A stretch of DNA of 64,000 bases, taken from positions 3,415,001 to 3,479,000 of the forward strand of contig NC_052622.1 of assembly GCF_016545825.1 (NCBI RefSeq), given 5' to 3'. The notes below the pieces were generated by a model, which ran no database searches, was not told the DNA's origin, and worked only from the letters and a program-made list of their open reading frames with translations. Of the stretch, positions 1-9,120 are shown piece after piece. Each line of letters starts with the position of its first letter. The stretch's first letter is position 1. The DNA comes from Eucalyptus grandis (taxonomy: Eukaryota; Streptophyta; Magnoliopsida; Myrtales; Myrtaceae). The position numbers and the translations under genes were made by a program.

Positions 1-703
1 ATATCTTCAGCTTTTACAATTTTAAAAAAAAAAAAAATTTATAATGCTTCTTTCATCCGTTGGATGTTTTTTTTTTTTGCCCCTGAATCATTTTCTTTAT
101 CAGACAAGGTTGCAGGCGCAAGCTGCCTGGGGTTCCTTATTCCCATCCATTGAGTAATATCACAAGTCGCATGGCATTTTTGGGCCAAATATGGTAAACA
201 TGCACCTTTATGTGGCTTTGCGTTGTTCTGCCATTTTGGGTGTTTTTTTTTTGACTCGTTCAATTAAGGACCTGCTGTTGATTTTTCTTGGTTTCTGTTG
301 CTTTAGATGTTTGCGGATCTGAGATGTTCTCCGTCTTGCACACGTGCTGGAGTGCATGGTACGGTGTCAATATGTCCTCCAGATTGTTTTCGGTACAAAG
401 GGACTCTAGATGTCTGGTACAAAATAATTCGACAGGTTGGTTTGTGGAACATCATCCTAGTGATGCTTTTTATAGGTTTAAAACCTTCTCTTGTTGGCGA
501 GCCTGAGAGGTTTGCACTACTGTTGTTAATTACTGGTTTTAATGGGTAAATTTCATACTTTATGCCTTTCTTAAATGATTTGAGTGAGACACACCATAGC
601 TTTACACTTCACTGCCATTTTAGGGCCCAAGTCTTTTGTTTTTCTTGGTTGATTTTCCATCACTTATGTGGAAGTGCTTTTTGCAGGAAGGATTTTCAAG
701 GCT

Positions 704-711
704 GTGGCGAG
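704..711. repeat. Left target-site duplication of the hAT element
   Basis: GTGGCGAG, coding sequence of exon 4 of the carrier copy. It is repeated exactly at the right end of the insertion and is present once in the uninterrupted paralogue. Confidence 0.93.
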
Positions 712-879
712 TAGGGGTGAGCGCGGTTCCCGGGTAGAACCGGGAACCGGAGAACCGAACCGGTCAGTTCGGTTTCCGGTTCTTAAAGGACCGATTTCGA
801 TTCCCGGTTCCATTTTTCCAGGAACTGGTCGCAGAACCGGTTTCGGAACCGGTTAGGTTTCCAAAAGGAGTCCCCTCCC

Positions 880-1410
880 CCGCTCGGCGCTCCCGAGTCC
901 CGACCCTTTCACTTTCAGTTGTGACACGGTTTTCAGAGTCTCGCCGGACGCCGCTCTAAGTCTCGCCGCCGGACGCCGCTCGCCCTCAAGGCCACCGCTG
1001 CCGGACGCCGCCGGACGCCAGTCGCCGACGTCACTCGACGCCCGCATTCGCGACACCTGACGCCGTTGCCCCGAAGACCAGCGACCGACGTCCCTGCTCA
1101 CTGCTCAGCGCCGGCCACCGCCGCCGGACGCCGCTCGACGCCCCTGCTGCTGGGTCCTCCTCTGCTCCACCGCCGCTGCAACCAGACGCCAGAAGCCACC
1201 GTTCCTGCCGCGATTCCGAACTCAGGCCGTCCGATCGTAGCTGCTGGTCTCCGATTCTGACCCACGACGCCGCTGCTGCTGTCTCCGCCTCTGCTCCGAC
1301 GACCCGACGCCAGCAGTCGCGACGCCTGATGCCGTTGCCCCGAAGGCCAGCGACTGAGCGACCGACGTCCCTGCTCACTGCTCAGCGCCGGACGCCGCTC
1401 GCCCTGTGAA
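880..1410. repeat. GC-rich degenerate repeat block inside the hAT element
   Basis: The block is rich in variants of CGCCGGACGCCGCTCG. Two longer related segments, around 1060-1115 and 1328-1405, share CGTCCCTGCTCACTGCTCAG and flanking bases. It contrasts sharply with the AT-rich surroundings. Open frames here have strongly biased composition and no recognisable domain, so I do not call a gene. Confidence 0.7.
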
Positions 1411-1610
1411 ATTGGATTTCTGGAAAAAAAAGGGTGCGTTTGACATTCTTGGTTATTGCACTAGCTTTGATTTTTAATGGGGATTCAAACAAAGGGGTTG
1501 CCTGAGCAGATCTCCTTCGTCAACAACCCTCCCATTGTCCTTTGCGTTGCCCCTTCTCCTTCCCCTTTTCATGGATACATCCTCGTGACAACGCGTCTCA
1601 AGATCGAGAG

Positions 1611-1613
<3 letters not shown>

Positions 1614-1647
<34 letters not shown>
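1614..1647. repeat. (GA)n microsatellite
   Basis: Uninterrupted GA dinucleotide run within the hAT element, between the GC-rich block and the captured exons. Confidence 0.9.
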
Positions 1648-1650
<3 letters not shown>

Positions 1651-1951
1651 GGATAGACAAGAGACGTGATCGTCATTATTGTTATCGTTTTTTTCTGGGC
1701 TGACAGCATTTTCCATTAGGAAATTGAGCCAGTTGATCTTATTCGTTTTTCTTTGCCCTTAGATAGTGGGAAGGCTGAGGAGGTCGTTTCACCCTCTAGC
1801 TTTAAGGATTCTATGGATGATAAGTTCCGTCCTAAAACTTGAAACCGGATCGATTAGGGTCATTCCCCTGTTTGTGAAATCAGGAACCGACCCCGCCCAT
1901 ACAGGAACTGGTGGGTTTTTTTGTTTCTTAAGTGATCTCTTTTTCATTCAG

Positions 1952-3712
1952 CAGCAGAGATTTTTGAAATCATTGTTACTGATTCCACAGCATCTTCTCT
2001 GAGCTCCTGGATTGAACGTGCAGTTGAACTTCATGGGCTTTACATTCCTCATCCCCAGGGTCAAATAGAAAAGACTCTCCCACACGACTTTTGGAATGGA
2101 TAGATGCTGGTGTAGTTTATCAAAAAAATGGGCCTGTTGGTCTTCTACAGTATGCTGCTGTGTTAGCTTCTGGCGGAGATGCTCACTTAACTTTGACTAG
2201 TATTCTAGTGTCAGATCTCATGGATGTTGAACATGCTGTTGGAGATCCTTCCGGTGGTTCTGATGTAAATGTAATGGAGAATCTTGGGAAAATAATCTCT
2301 GAGAAAATATTTGATGGAGTTGCACTTTGTGATTCTTCTGTAGCTCAGCTGACAACAGCATTTCAGATTTTAGCTTTCATATCCGAGAACTCTGTATGTT
2401 TGTTATCTTGAAATGTATATAATTTACAATAATTTTTTAGTGGCTTACTTTAGACTTGTTGATGTAGACTGTTGCTGCAACGTTATATGATGAAGGTGCT
2501 GTTACAGTTATCTACACTGTTTTAATTAACTGTAGATTTATGCTTGAGAGGTCCTCAAACAGTTAGGGTGAGTTTTTCCTTGTCTTAGTGGAATGCCTTC
2601 TTCTGATGGTTCTTATATTATCACTAATTATATTTTGGTTTTTAATTAATGAACTAATACACTGTTATTTTACCAAAAAAACTAATACACTATTATCTTC
2701 TCGGACATGATCTGGCTTCGTTGAGTTTTGAATTTTTCAAGGTTTGGTTTTGATCTCCCTTCTTCAAGAGATTTGGTGTGGAGCTTTTGTATTGGGCTAT
2801 AGATTGCGTTGATTTTACTGGATGCTTAGTCTATGGGACCTTAATATTGTTCTTGCTGTTTGCTTTCCTCTGCCTAATGACTATTATGCTCTTGGTCTTT
2901 ACATCTTTGTTGCATTGACCTGCAGTCGAGACTCATGCTTTATGCTGTCTGAAATACTTAATGGATTAAGGGGTTTAGCATGTGAAAATTTCTTCTTTGT
3001 CATGTTAATTGTTGAGCTTATATGGACTTTGCTTGAACTTTTAAATGAGGGAGTTGTACTGCTGTTATTGCCATAGATATCAATCTATCTTTCTTCCTGT
3101 AATTCTTAGGGCAAATTTGATATTTATATATGGATGCACAACTGGTGGGATCCTTTTTATACCTTTACAAGGCATCGGTCCTGAATTTTTCTGATTGCAA
3201 CTCTTCTAAATATCTTCTCAATCTCATCAGAGAGAGGTTCAAATTCCAGTGTTTAGCTTGGACGTTTTTATCGCATATCTTCCCTTATCAGAATTCTTGC
3301 AGACACGCAGATTTTTGCTTCTTGGGGTAAAATTCAGATATTATTAACTAATTGCTCAGCTCTTAAACCTTTTTTCCTATTATGTCTTCATAATGCTTAT
3401 GTCTGCAGTGTGGAGTTTGTTGCATAGCCTTTTATGCTTTTCTTCATGGTGCAAGACTTAAATGTGCTACATTAGTTGTTTTGAGAGATCTGCCACTAAA
3501 ACCTCCTCCCCCGGAGTTTGGACTTCTGTTTTTAGTGATTTTCTTCCTGCACTCTGTGTGAACGATTTGCTTTGGACAGATTACCTTGTTGATGATGGAA
3601 CTGAATGCAACTCCACATTGGATTTGCTTTTGGAACGGAATCGGGAGCAGAGCCTAATTGATCTTTTGATTCCTGCCCTGGTTCTGCTGATCAACCTTTG
3701 AAGAAACTACAG
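1952..3712 (+). pseudogene. Captured fragment of a VIRILIZER homologue, introns retained, frame broken
   Basis: Three exon-like blocks match plant VIRILIZER, a large scaffold subunit of the mRNA m6A methyltransferase (writer) complex. Block 1 (about 1952-2394) includes LLEWIDAGVVYQKNG, LASGGDAHLTLTSILVSDLMD and LAFISENS. Block 2 (about 2469-2567) encodes YDEGAVTVIYTVLINCRFML. Block 3 (3580-3712) encodes YLVDDGTECNSTLDLLLERN and EQSLIDLLIPALVLLI. Recognition is from remembered family sequence. Introns with GT..AG borders are kept, so capture was at DNA level, not by retrotransposition. The frame is damaged three times: a missing base near 2033-2036 (ELHG then ALHSS), a TAG at 2564-2566 just before the block 2 donor, and a missing T near 3698-3700 before the last splice donor. 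A short earlier block at about 1762-1830 may be a further VIRILIZER exon. The remainder of this very large gene is absent. Confidence 0.87.
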
Positions 3713-4014
3713 GTTAGTCAAATATGAATTACCGGTGCATTTGCTGGATGTCATTTCTATAAAATCCTTATGCTCCCAAGAAACTATTTTTGGCAATTTA
3801 TGAACATAGAAGCTTTAGTTTGTCTCTTTCCTTCTTCATTATAGTTCAAATCTGAAAATGAAAAAAAAAAAAAAGAACCTGTTGGAACTGGAACTGACCA
3901 CAGGAACCTGGGTTGACGGAGTAGGTTTCGGGTTCCAAAAATGAATGAACCTGTACCCGGTAGGTTCCAGGTTCTAAACGGAACCGAACACTGGGCGGGA
4001 ACCGCTCACCCAAA

Positions 4015-4022
4015 GTGGCGAG
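4015..4022. repeat. Right target-site duplication of the hAT element
   Basis: GTGGCGAG, identical to 704-711. After it the carrier exon resumes with GCACCAATGCAGG, exactly as in the intact gene. Confidence 0.93.
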
Positions 4023-4252
4023 GCACCAATGCAGGCCTTGCATTGGCTGTACCAACAGTAAGCCTCTTGCACTTTAATATATTGGTTTTCTGAAGAAATG
4101 TACAAATTCACCGAATAATTTCCTGATCATTTGCTTATTTCCAATCGTTTTCTCTTTTGGTCAGGTGGGAATATACTTGCCTTGCTATGATGTATTCCGC
4201 AACTTATTAGAAGATCGCACTGCCTTGCTTGCACCTAGCTTGACGCCCTATG

Positions 4253-5851
4253 GTCTTCCATTTGCTACAGTGCTTCATGCGTACCATGAATCAAGGAAGA
4301 GAAGCTTATTCATGCGGTTTGCTCAACAACGGTTTTTCTCAAAGTTTTGTTATTGATAAAGGTATGTCTTCGTTCCCCTTATTGTGAAAAATCATGAAGA
4401 TAAAAAAATATTTGGTTTTTTAATTTTCCCCGTAAAGAATGTGGAAGGTGTGATGGAAAATGGGGTGAAAAACGGAGAAAAATGGTAAAAAGGTGCGAAA
4501 GGGGAGAAAGCGCGTGAATCCACACGTCCACATGTGCACTGGATGTCATGCACGAGGAATCCACATGCATACTTGCCCACGTACCAACACACGTGTCGAA
4601 GGGCTTGGCACGTGGGATCGACGCACTCACGGTGCAATTGCTAGTGCATGCATAGTAGCGAAGGCACACGCGCTTACTGCCCTTCCTCTAATTACGATTC
4701 TGCCCCTGCGTATGTTATTTCATTTCTGCCCCTCTCTAATTGAATAATTACAATTTTGCCCTCCTTGTTAATGTCTATCATTTTGCCCTTGGATGTTAAA
4801 TTTATGGTTTTGCCCCCTTTGGAATTATGATTTTACTATTTTGCCCTTACATATCAATTTACTGTTTTACCCTTTCATGCAATTTGGTAAAGTGGATACT
4901 ACCTTGGGTATTAAAATTAAAAAATATAGTGGAGGTTATTCTTTGAGTTAATGTAATTACGTTGAAAAAATGTTAAATAAATTTCAGCATCTTGGTTTCA
5001 GAAAATAAGTACTCCATTTGATTCCGGTATTATATTAAATTATGATATTGGTTATATCTTTTGTTTATAAACAAAGTAAGGGATTTTTGGTAGTTTGTTT
5101 TACAAACAAACTAATAGGTGCCTTGTTTCACATCGAAAGGATGTGAGTGTGCCCATGGCTGAAATTTGGCACTAAACAACAATCGTTATTTTTATTTATT
5201 AAAACTTAGATTTATTTTTATAAAAATTAATCATAGCATCTTGTTAAATTAGTGTGATTGTTCATAAATGAGTTACAATTTATTTTTATTTTTACTTATT
5301 TAATATCGAATTTTATTATTTCTACAAACAGTTATCTCACAATTTGTACTTGTTCATATATAACTTCTTAATCCTTGAAAGGTTGTGTTTGTTTGCATAT
5401 AACGTTTTATTTTTTTGCTATTAATAGTTGAACATGTCTGCTCAATTATAAAGTTCTTCTTTCAATTTCATTTTTTTTAAAAAGAAAATACAGCCATTGT
5501 TTCCCTTAAGAGATCTTGGAGCAATACTAGAATTGCTATATACTATTATCAATCAAAACTTTGTTTTATCCTGTAAGAAATTTGCTAGTGACCATTAGCA
5601 TGACTATAGAGCAAATAATTCCTTAAAAAGTGAATTACGCCTCAAAGTCTAACTTCATTGTTCTACCCAATTGTTTGCCATATTTTCCCAACATTGGATT
5701 AGTTTGGGCCTTGCCGAACTTGACAAGCATTGTGATGGAATGGAGAAGAGGTCCACACCAAACTTGGTACTTATCTCCTATTACAAAACCATGTTTATAA
5801 TGTCAGAAATAATAGGGTTGTCCCCATTAAAACAGCAGAAATAGAAGGAAG
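4253..5851. other. Intergenic spacer
   Basis: It holds no gene I can support. The stretch 4253-4370 directly after the duplication breakpoint has a short open frame ending near a GTATGT donor-like site; I do not recognise the protein. 4.9-5.7 kb is plain AT-rich DNA. Confidence 0.6.
4690..4873. repeat. Degenerate tandem array of (A)TTTTGCCC units
   Basis: About seven spaced copies of a TTCTGCCCC/TTTTGCCC motif, each separated by 15-30 bases of AT-rich sequence. It looks like a decayed minisatellite or transposon tail. Confidence 0.55.
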
Positions 5852-8844
5852 CTAGCCTATAAGCTTCTTAAGTTCAAGCGCGATCTTCGTGATTGTGTCA
5901 TCCGATATCTGCAACCAACCAAGACCTTATATTAATCTCTCTGACGAGCTTGAAAGATATATCAAATTCAACAGTGTATGCTTCTATTTATATGTAGAAG
6001 AAAAGGTCGTACGATAGTATCGTGTTCCTCATCAGTAAACAGACGACCAATGCAAGTATATAGCTCCTCAGTGGAGTTCTCATTGTTCCTTTGGTGCTGA
6101 ATGGAGAGGAGAATATTCAGTTTTAGAAACACAGACATAAGGTTATGTTTCTGTGTTCACGAAGATTGACTCACCAGATTGGAGCTTTCATTGGAGGGCA
6201 GAGCTGACCTGTTTTCTGGGGCATTGTTGTCGAGGCCGTTGAGCTGAATATCCTTAAAAATGGAAAAAAAAATTATCGACCAATGATTACTTGAAGAACA
6301 AGGCTGATGGTCAACAGGCAAGAAGCTGCACTAACTAGCTGTTTATTGTTCTGAATCAAATTTCATATCTGATGGCAGCATGGAAAATAGAAGCTGCACT
6401 AACTAGCTGTTTATTGTTCTGAATCAAATTTCATATCTGATGGCAGCAAGGAAAATATAGAACGAGGTGATCACGCCGCAATCGAAACCCATTACACTCG
6501 CAGAAATTTAATTTTTAACCGACAACTGCAAATTTCAAAGAAAAATGATGCTCAAACATTCCTGGCCAGGGCCCTGTTCAAACAAGAAAGCGAAATCCTC
6601 GAGTTGATGACCCAAATCAGAAATTTTAAACGTCTGAAGTTCATTGCTGGGACCAATCATGCTGGTACCCGGCGAGGAACTAATGACTCCCTGATTTGGG
6701 ATGCTGAGTTGACAGGTTGCTAAAAAATTCCGTCATCAGAATGTTTCATACAAATAAAGTACACAGGGAAGCAGACTGAGCTTAACCAATAAAAAGGGTG
6801 CAATGAGCAACTCTTCATACCTTACAAGCCCGTCGGTGGTAAACGACGTCTTGAAGATAACCATGTCCATAATTTTGCTGATCCGGACTATTCACAACTA
6901 TGGGAGCATTTTTTCTTGGCTCTATCATTGCAATGGGTGGTTGTGTCGTAGGTGCTGGTGAAAAGAGAGGATTCTCTGACTCATTAGCAGCAGGAAAAAC
7001 AAGCGGAGACAAAGGCTCACCGATGTTAAATCCAAATGGAGGCTCTTGCTCTTCTTGAACAGTGTAAGGCCCTGATGAGCTTCCTTCCCCAAAATATGAT
7101 GAGGAAGTCACAAGACTATCATAGCCAATGGGAGTCATGAACCCCTCATTACTATCAAGCATATTTCCAGCACCTCTAGTCATTTGAGTGCCCCAGAAAT
7201 TGGTATTGGTGGGGTTTGAATTGACAGAAGGGCAATGAGCAATGTTGCTCGGCATGGAAGCTCCTGAACTTGAAGAATGATTCTGGGGAGGATAAGGATT
7301 GTTATTGACACTAGAATTAGCAAACTGTGGTTGATTCAGGACGAAAAGATCTCCAGTGTCAGGCCAAATCCCTTGAAAATTGTGGACACGGGAACTACCA
7401 ATCATTGTATCCTTAACTACTTTTTTCCTCTCCTTGTCACGAAACTTCTGCATGTTTTTGTCAGATAACAAAATTACCGTGAGAATTCTTTTAAATGATG
7501 AAGAAGCCTTGACTATGAGAACAAATAACCCGCAGCTGAATTATAGATATAAATATGAATTTTTCATAGGAATAGCCCGTATTTGCTTAGCTTCAACTTA
7601 AGCACAACGTCCACCACTGCCGAAGCCCAGTCAAACCCAAACTTAAAAGACTGCCCTAACCATTCTATTCCTTCCCATTCCCCTCCTCCTTCGCCGAGAA
7701 CCTACTGTTCTTGCCGAGAGAACGAAACAGTGAAAACAGGTCTTGGTCTCTAGCTTGACTATGGCTGAGCGAGGGTTCCCTACCTGGCTCAGAGACGGCG
7801 GCTAGATGGCGAGCTCGAGACAAATCGAGCTATGGCCGATCGCCTTGGTGCCTCTGAGCCAAGATCCTCGGGGACAGGGAAGTTCAGACCGAAGACACTT
7901 ACAGGAGATGTAGGTACCAAGAAAGCAAGGTCGGGACGACGAGGATGGCGGCCGGGGTCAAGTCGAGACGGGACTCCGAGGCGTGGCCAAGCGGCCGGAG
8001 AACTCCTTGTCGCTCTCGGTCCTTCTCTCATTCTCTCTCCCCTTCGATCCTTCTCTGCTCCTCTCCCTGAAGAACCCCGCTCTCCAAAAAAAATCCCCCC
8101 CGAAAGAATCCTCCTCGACCCCGTTTTAAACTCGTCCCTCTCTCTCTCCCTGCTCCTCCAGGACGACGCCATCTCCCCCGACCGATCTTCTTGGACGAGC
8201 GTCGCGCGCCACATTCCCTGGCGTTCGTCCTGTGTCTCTGTACCATCGTCCGGGCTTCTCTCTTCCCCCTTTTTGTCTTGAGCGTGAGAGGAAGGGATGA
8301 CCAGACAGATGGGCCACGCTAGGAAAATGTATATGTAAATGTTCCTAATGTCCATACATGATGCAATTTAATAAAAAATATTTTTTTGTTTTGAGATTAG
8401 AAATTAATACCTAATTTTTATATGATTAAATCCTGAATAAATAGATAAAATTTAGGTGTCAACACCTAAATTTGTGTTGGAGAATAGGATTGATTGTTTA
8501 TATACATCGGTATATAAACGTGTTAATACAATAACTCATATAAATACACGCATGTGTGTCAGCAGAGAGTTGGAGAATAGGAATTGATTATGGGTAGTTT
8601 AGCTCACGCAACAGGAGTGGATACATACTATCTACTTAAAATAATATATATGTCAGTGAAATCAGACCTGTAAATGGCTGGAAATATTATGTCTAGTTAA
8701 TCCAGGGACGTTCATGAAGTCAAGAATCTTTTTGGGAACAGCTTCTTGAAGTCCTATGAAATTGATAGCATCCAAAAATCGATAGTGTAGCTCGGGGATC
8801 CAAATCACCTTCGATTTCCTTGCCTCCTTGTCCATGTTCCTCAT
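5852..8844 (-). CDS. Type-B response-regulator-like protein (GARP/Myb DNA-binding domain), receiver lost
   Basis: Type-B ARRs are nuclear cytokinin-response transcription factors. The exon ending at 8668 (-) encodes a GARP domain: SKVIWIPELHYRFLDAINFI, then VPKKILDFMNVPGLTRHNIS and SHLQ, followed by a GT donor. The next exon begins at 7447 with KFRDKERKK, as expected after SHLQ. It runs to about 6826, where donor GTAAGG gives the phase that keeps the next block (from 6719) open. Further phase-0 exons are 6252-6175, 6096-6013 and 5908-5852, ending in ALELKKLIG-stop. The donor of the 6719 exon was not resolved. The C-terminal half is Ser/Asn/Pro-rich, like ARR-B activation regions. I start at Met 8844 because an in-frame TAG (8859-8857) separates it from receiver remnants upstream. 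It may be a truncated regulator or a pseudogene. Confidence 0.72.
6321..6457. repeat. 68-bp tandem duplication in an intron
   Basis: The unit beginning AGAAGCTGCACTAACTAGCT occurs at 6321-6388 and again from 6389, nearly identical. It lies in an intron of the response-regulator gene. Confidence 0.9.
7611..8330. other. GC- and pyrimidine-rich island within the response-regulator intron
   Basis: The 1.2 kb intron between the GARP exon and the C-terminal exon contains a block far richer in GC and CT runs than the AT-rich intron ends. Both strands are open for 150-190 codons because of composition, but no protein family is recognisable. It may be an inserted transposon fragment or a copy of another gene's 5' region. 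Confidence 0.5.
8448..8473. repeat. Short perfect inverted repeat
   Basis: AAATTTAGGTG and its reverse complement are separated by TCAA, an 11-bp stem with a 4-base loop. It lies in the AT-rich left part of the response-regulator intron. No gene function can be assigned. Confidence 0.6.
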
Positions 8845-8856
8845 TTTCTTGCAACA

Positions 8857-9120
8857 CTATTGGCAAACATTTTTCAGATCATCTGGCCTTACTGGTTTCA
8901 CAATGTATAAGGCATTTGCTCCCACTGATGTCCATCGTCACCCAACGTGACTATGAACAAAATGAATCGAATGAATTCACTGAAACACATATAAAACAAA
9001 CAATACTGAGCTGTAAGTTTATAAGCCATACAATCAAGTTGATGCAGTACGAAAATTTGGACTCACTGATCACCGGTAGATTGAATTTTTCTCGGGGCTT
9101 GAGACCATTACGAGAGTGTC
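8857..9120 (-). pseudogene. Decayed receiver-domain remnant of the type-B response regulator
   Basis: Reading leftward on the minus strand, NGLKPREKFNLPVI is followed by a GTGAGT donor, matching the end of the first receiver exon of type-B ARRs (DGFKLLE...LPVI). The next exon contains GANALYIVKPVRPDDLKNVC, the conserved Lys-Pro region of the receiver. Its upstream stretch (DDGHQW) lies in another frame, implying a one-base shift. A TAG at 8859-8857 then interrupts the frame before the GARP exon. The N-terminal acidic pocket and phospho-Asp segment cannot be recognised, so phosphorelay through this copy is unlikely. Confidence 0.6.

Larger units (their letters stand above)
712..4014. mobile_element. 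Non-autonomous hAT-type DNA transposon carrying captured gene sequence (Pack-hAT-like)
   Basis: The element is 3303 bases long and lies inside exon 4 of the carrier copy. It is flanked by a perfect 8-bp direct repeat, GTGGCGAG (704-711 and 4015-4022), the target-site length typical of hAT elements. The left end reads TAGGGGTGAGCGCGGTTCCC. The right end, read inward on the other strand, is TTTGGGTGAGCGGTTCCCG, giving imperfect terminal inverted repeats. About 150 bases at each end are dense in GGAACC/GGTTCC-type subterminal motifs, a common hAT feature. No transposase can be recognised, so it must move in trans. The interior holds a GC-rich repetitive block (about 880-1410), a GA microsatellite, and exons plus introns of a VIRILIZER-like gene (about 1740-3712). 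The intact paralogue has GTGGCGAG only once (14633-14640), a natural empty site. Confidence 0.9.
1..4252 (+). pseudogene. Truncated, transposon-split copy of MTM1-like mitochondrial carrier gene
   Basis: This segment is nearly identical, introns included, to 13.9-14.9 kb of the intact carrier gene downstream, and both lie in the same orientation. It holds counterparts of exon 2 (104-193), exon 3 (307-435), exon 4 (687-711 plus 4023-4056, split by a transposon) and the first part of exon 5 (4165-4252). Homology stops abruptly at about 4252, so the second and third carrier repeats are absent. The left part of the copy runs off the window edge. Exon 2 has one extra C near 126-128 and one T fewer in the T run near 177-181, so its frame is shifted for about 20 codons and then restored. 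Exon 3 is open. With exon 4 split and the 3' half missing, it cannot make a full carrier. It is a direct, recent-looking segmental duplication by eye; I computed no identity value. Confidence 0.9.

Noticed and set aside
1031..1378. 115-codon minus frame in the GC-rich block of the hAT element
   Set aside because: Made of repeated GC-rich units; no domain, and other strand also open.
4253..4370. Possible exon of another gene joined to the carrier breakpoint (ends near a GTATGT donor)
   Set aside because: Translation is not recognised in any frame and no neighbouring exon was found.
7789..8355. 188-codon minus frame and 149-codon plus frame in the response-regulator intron
   Set aside because: Both strands are open due to GC/CT bias; the proteins are Arg/Ser/Pro-rich with no family signature.
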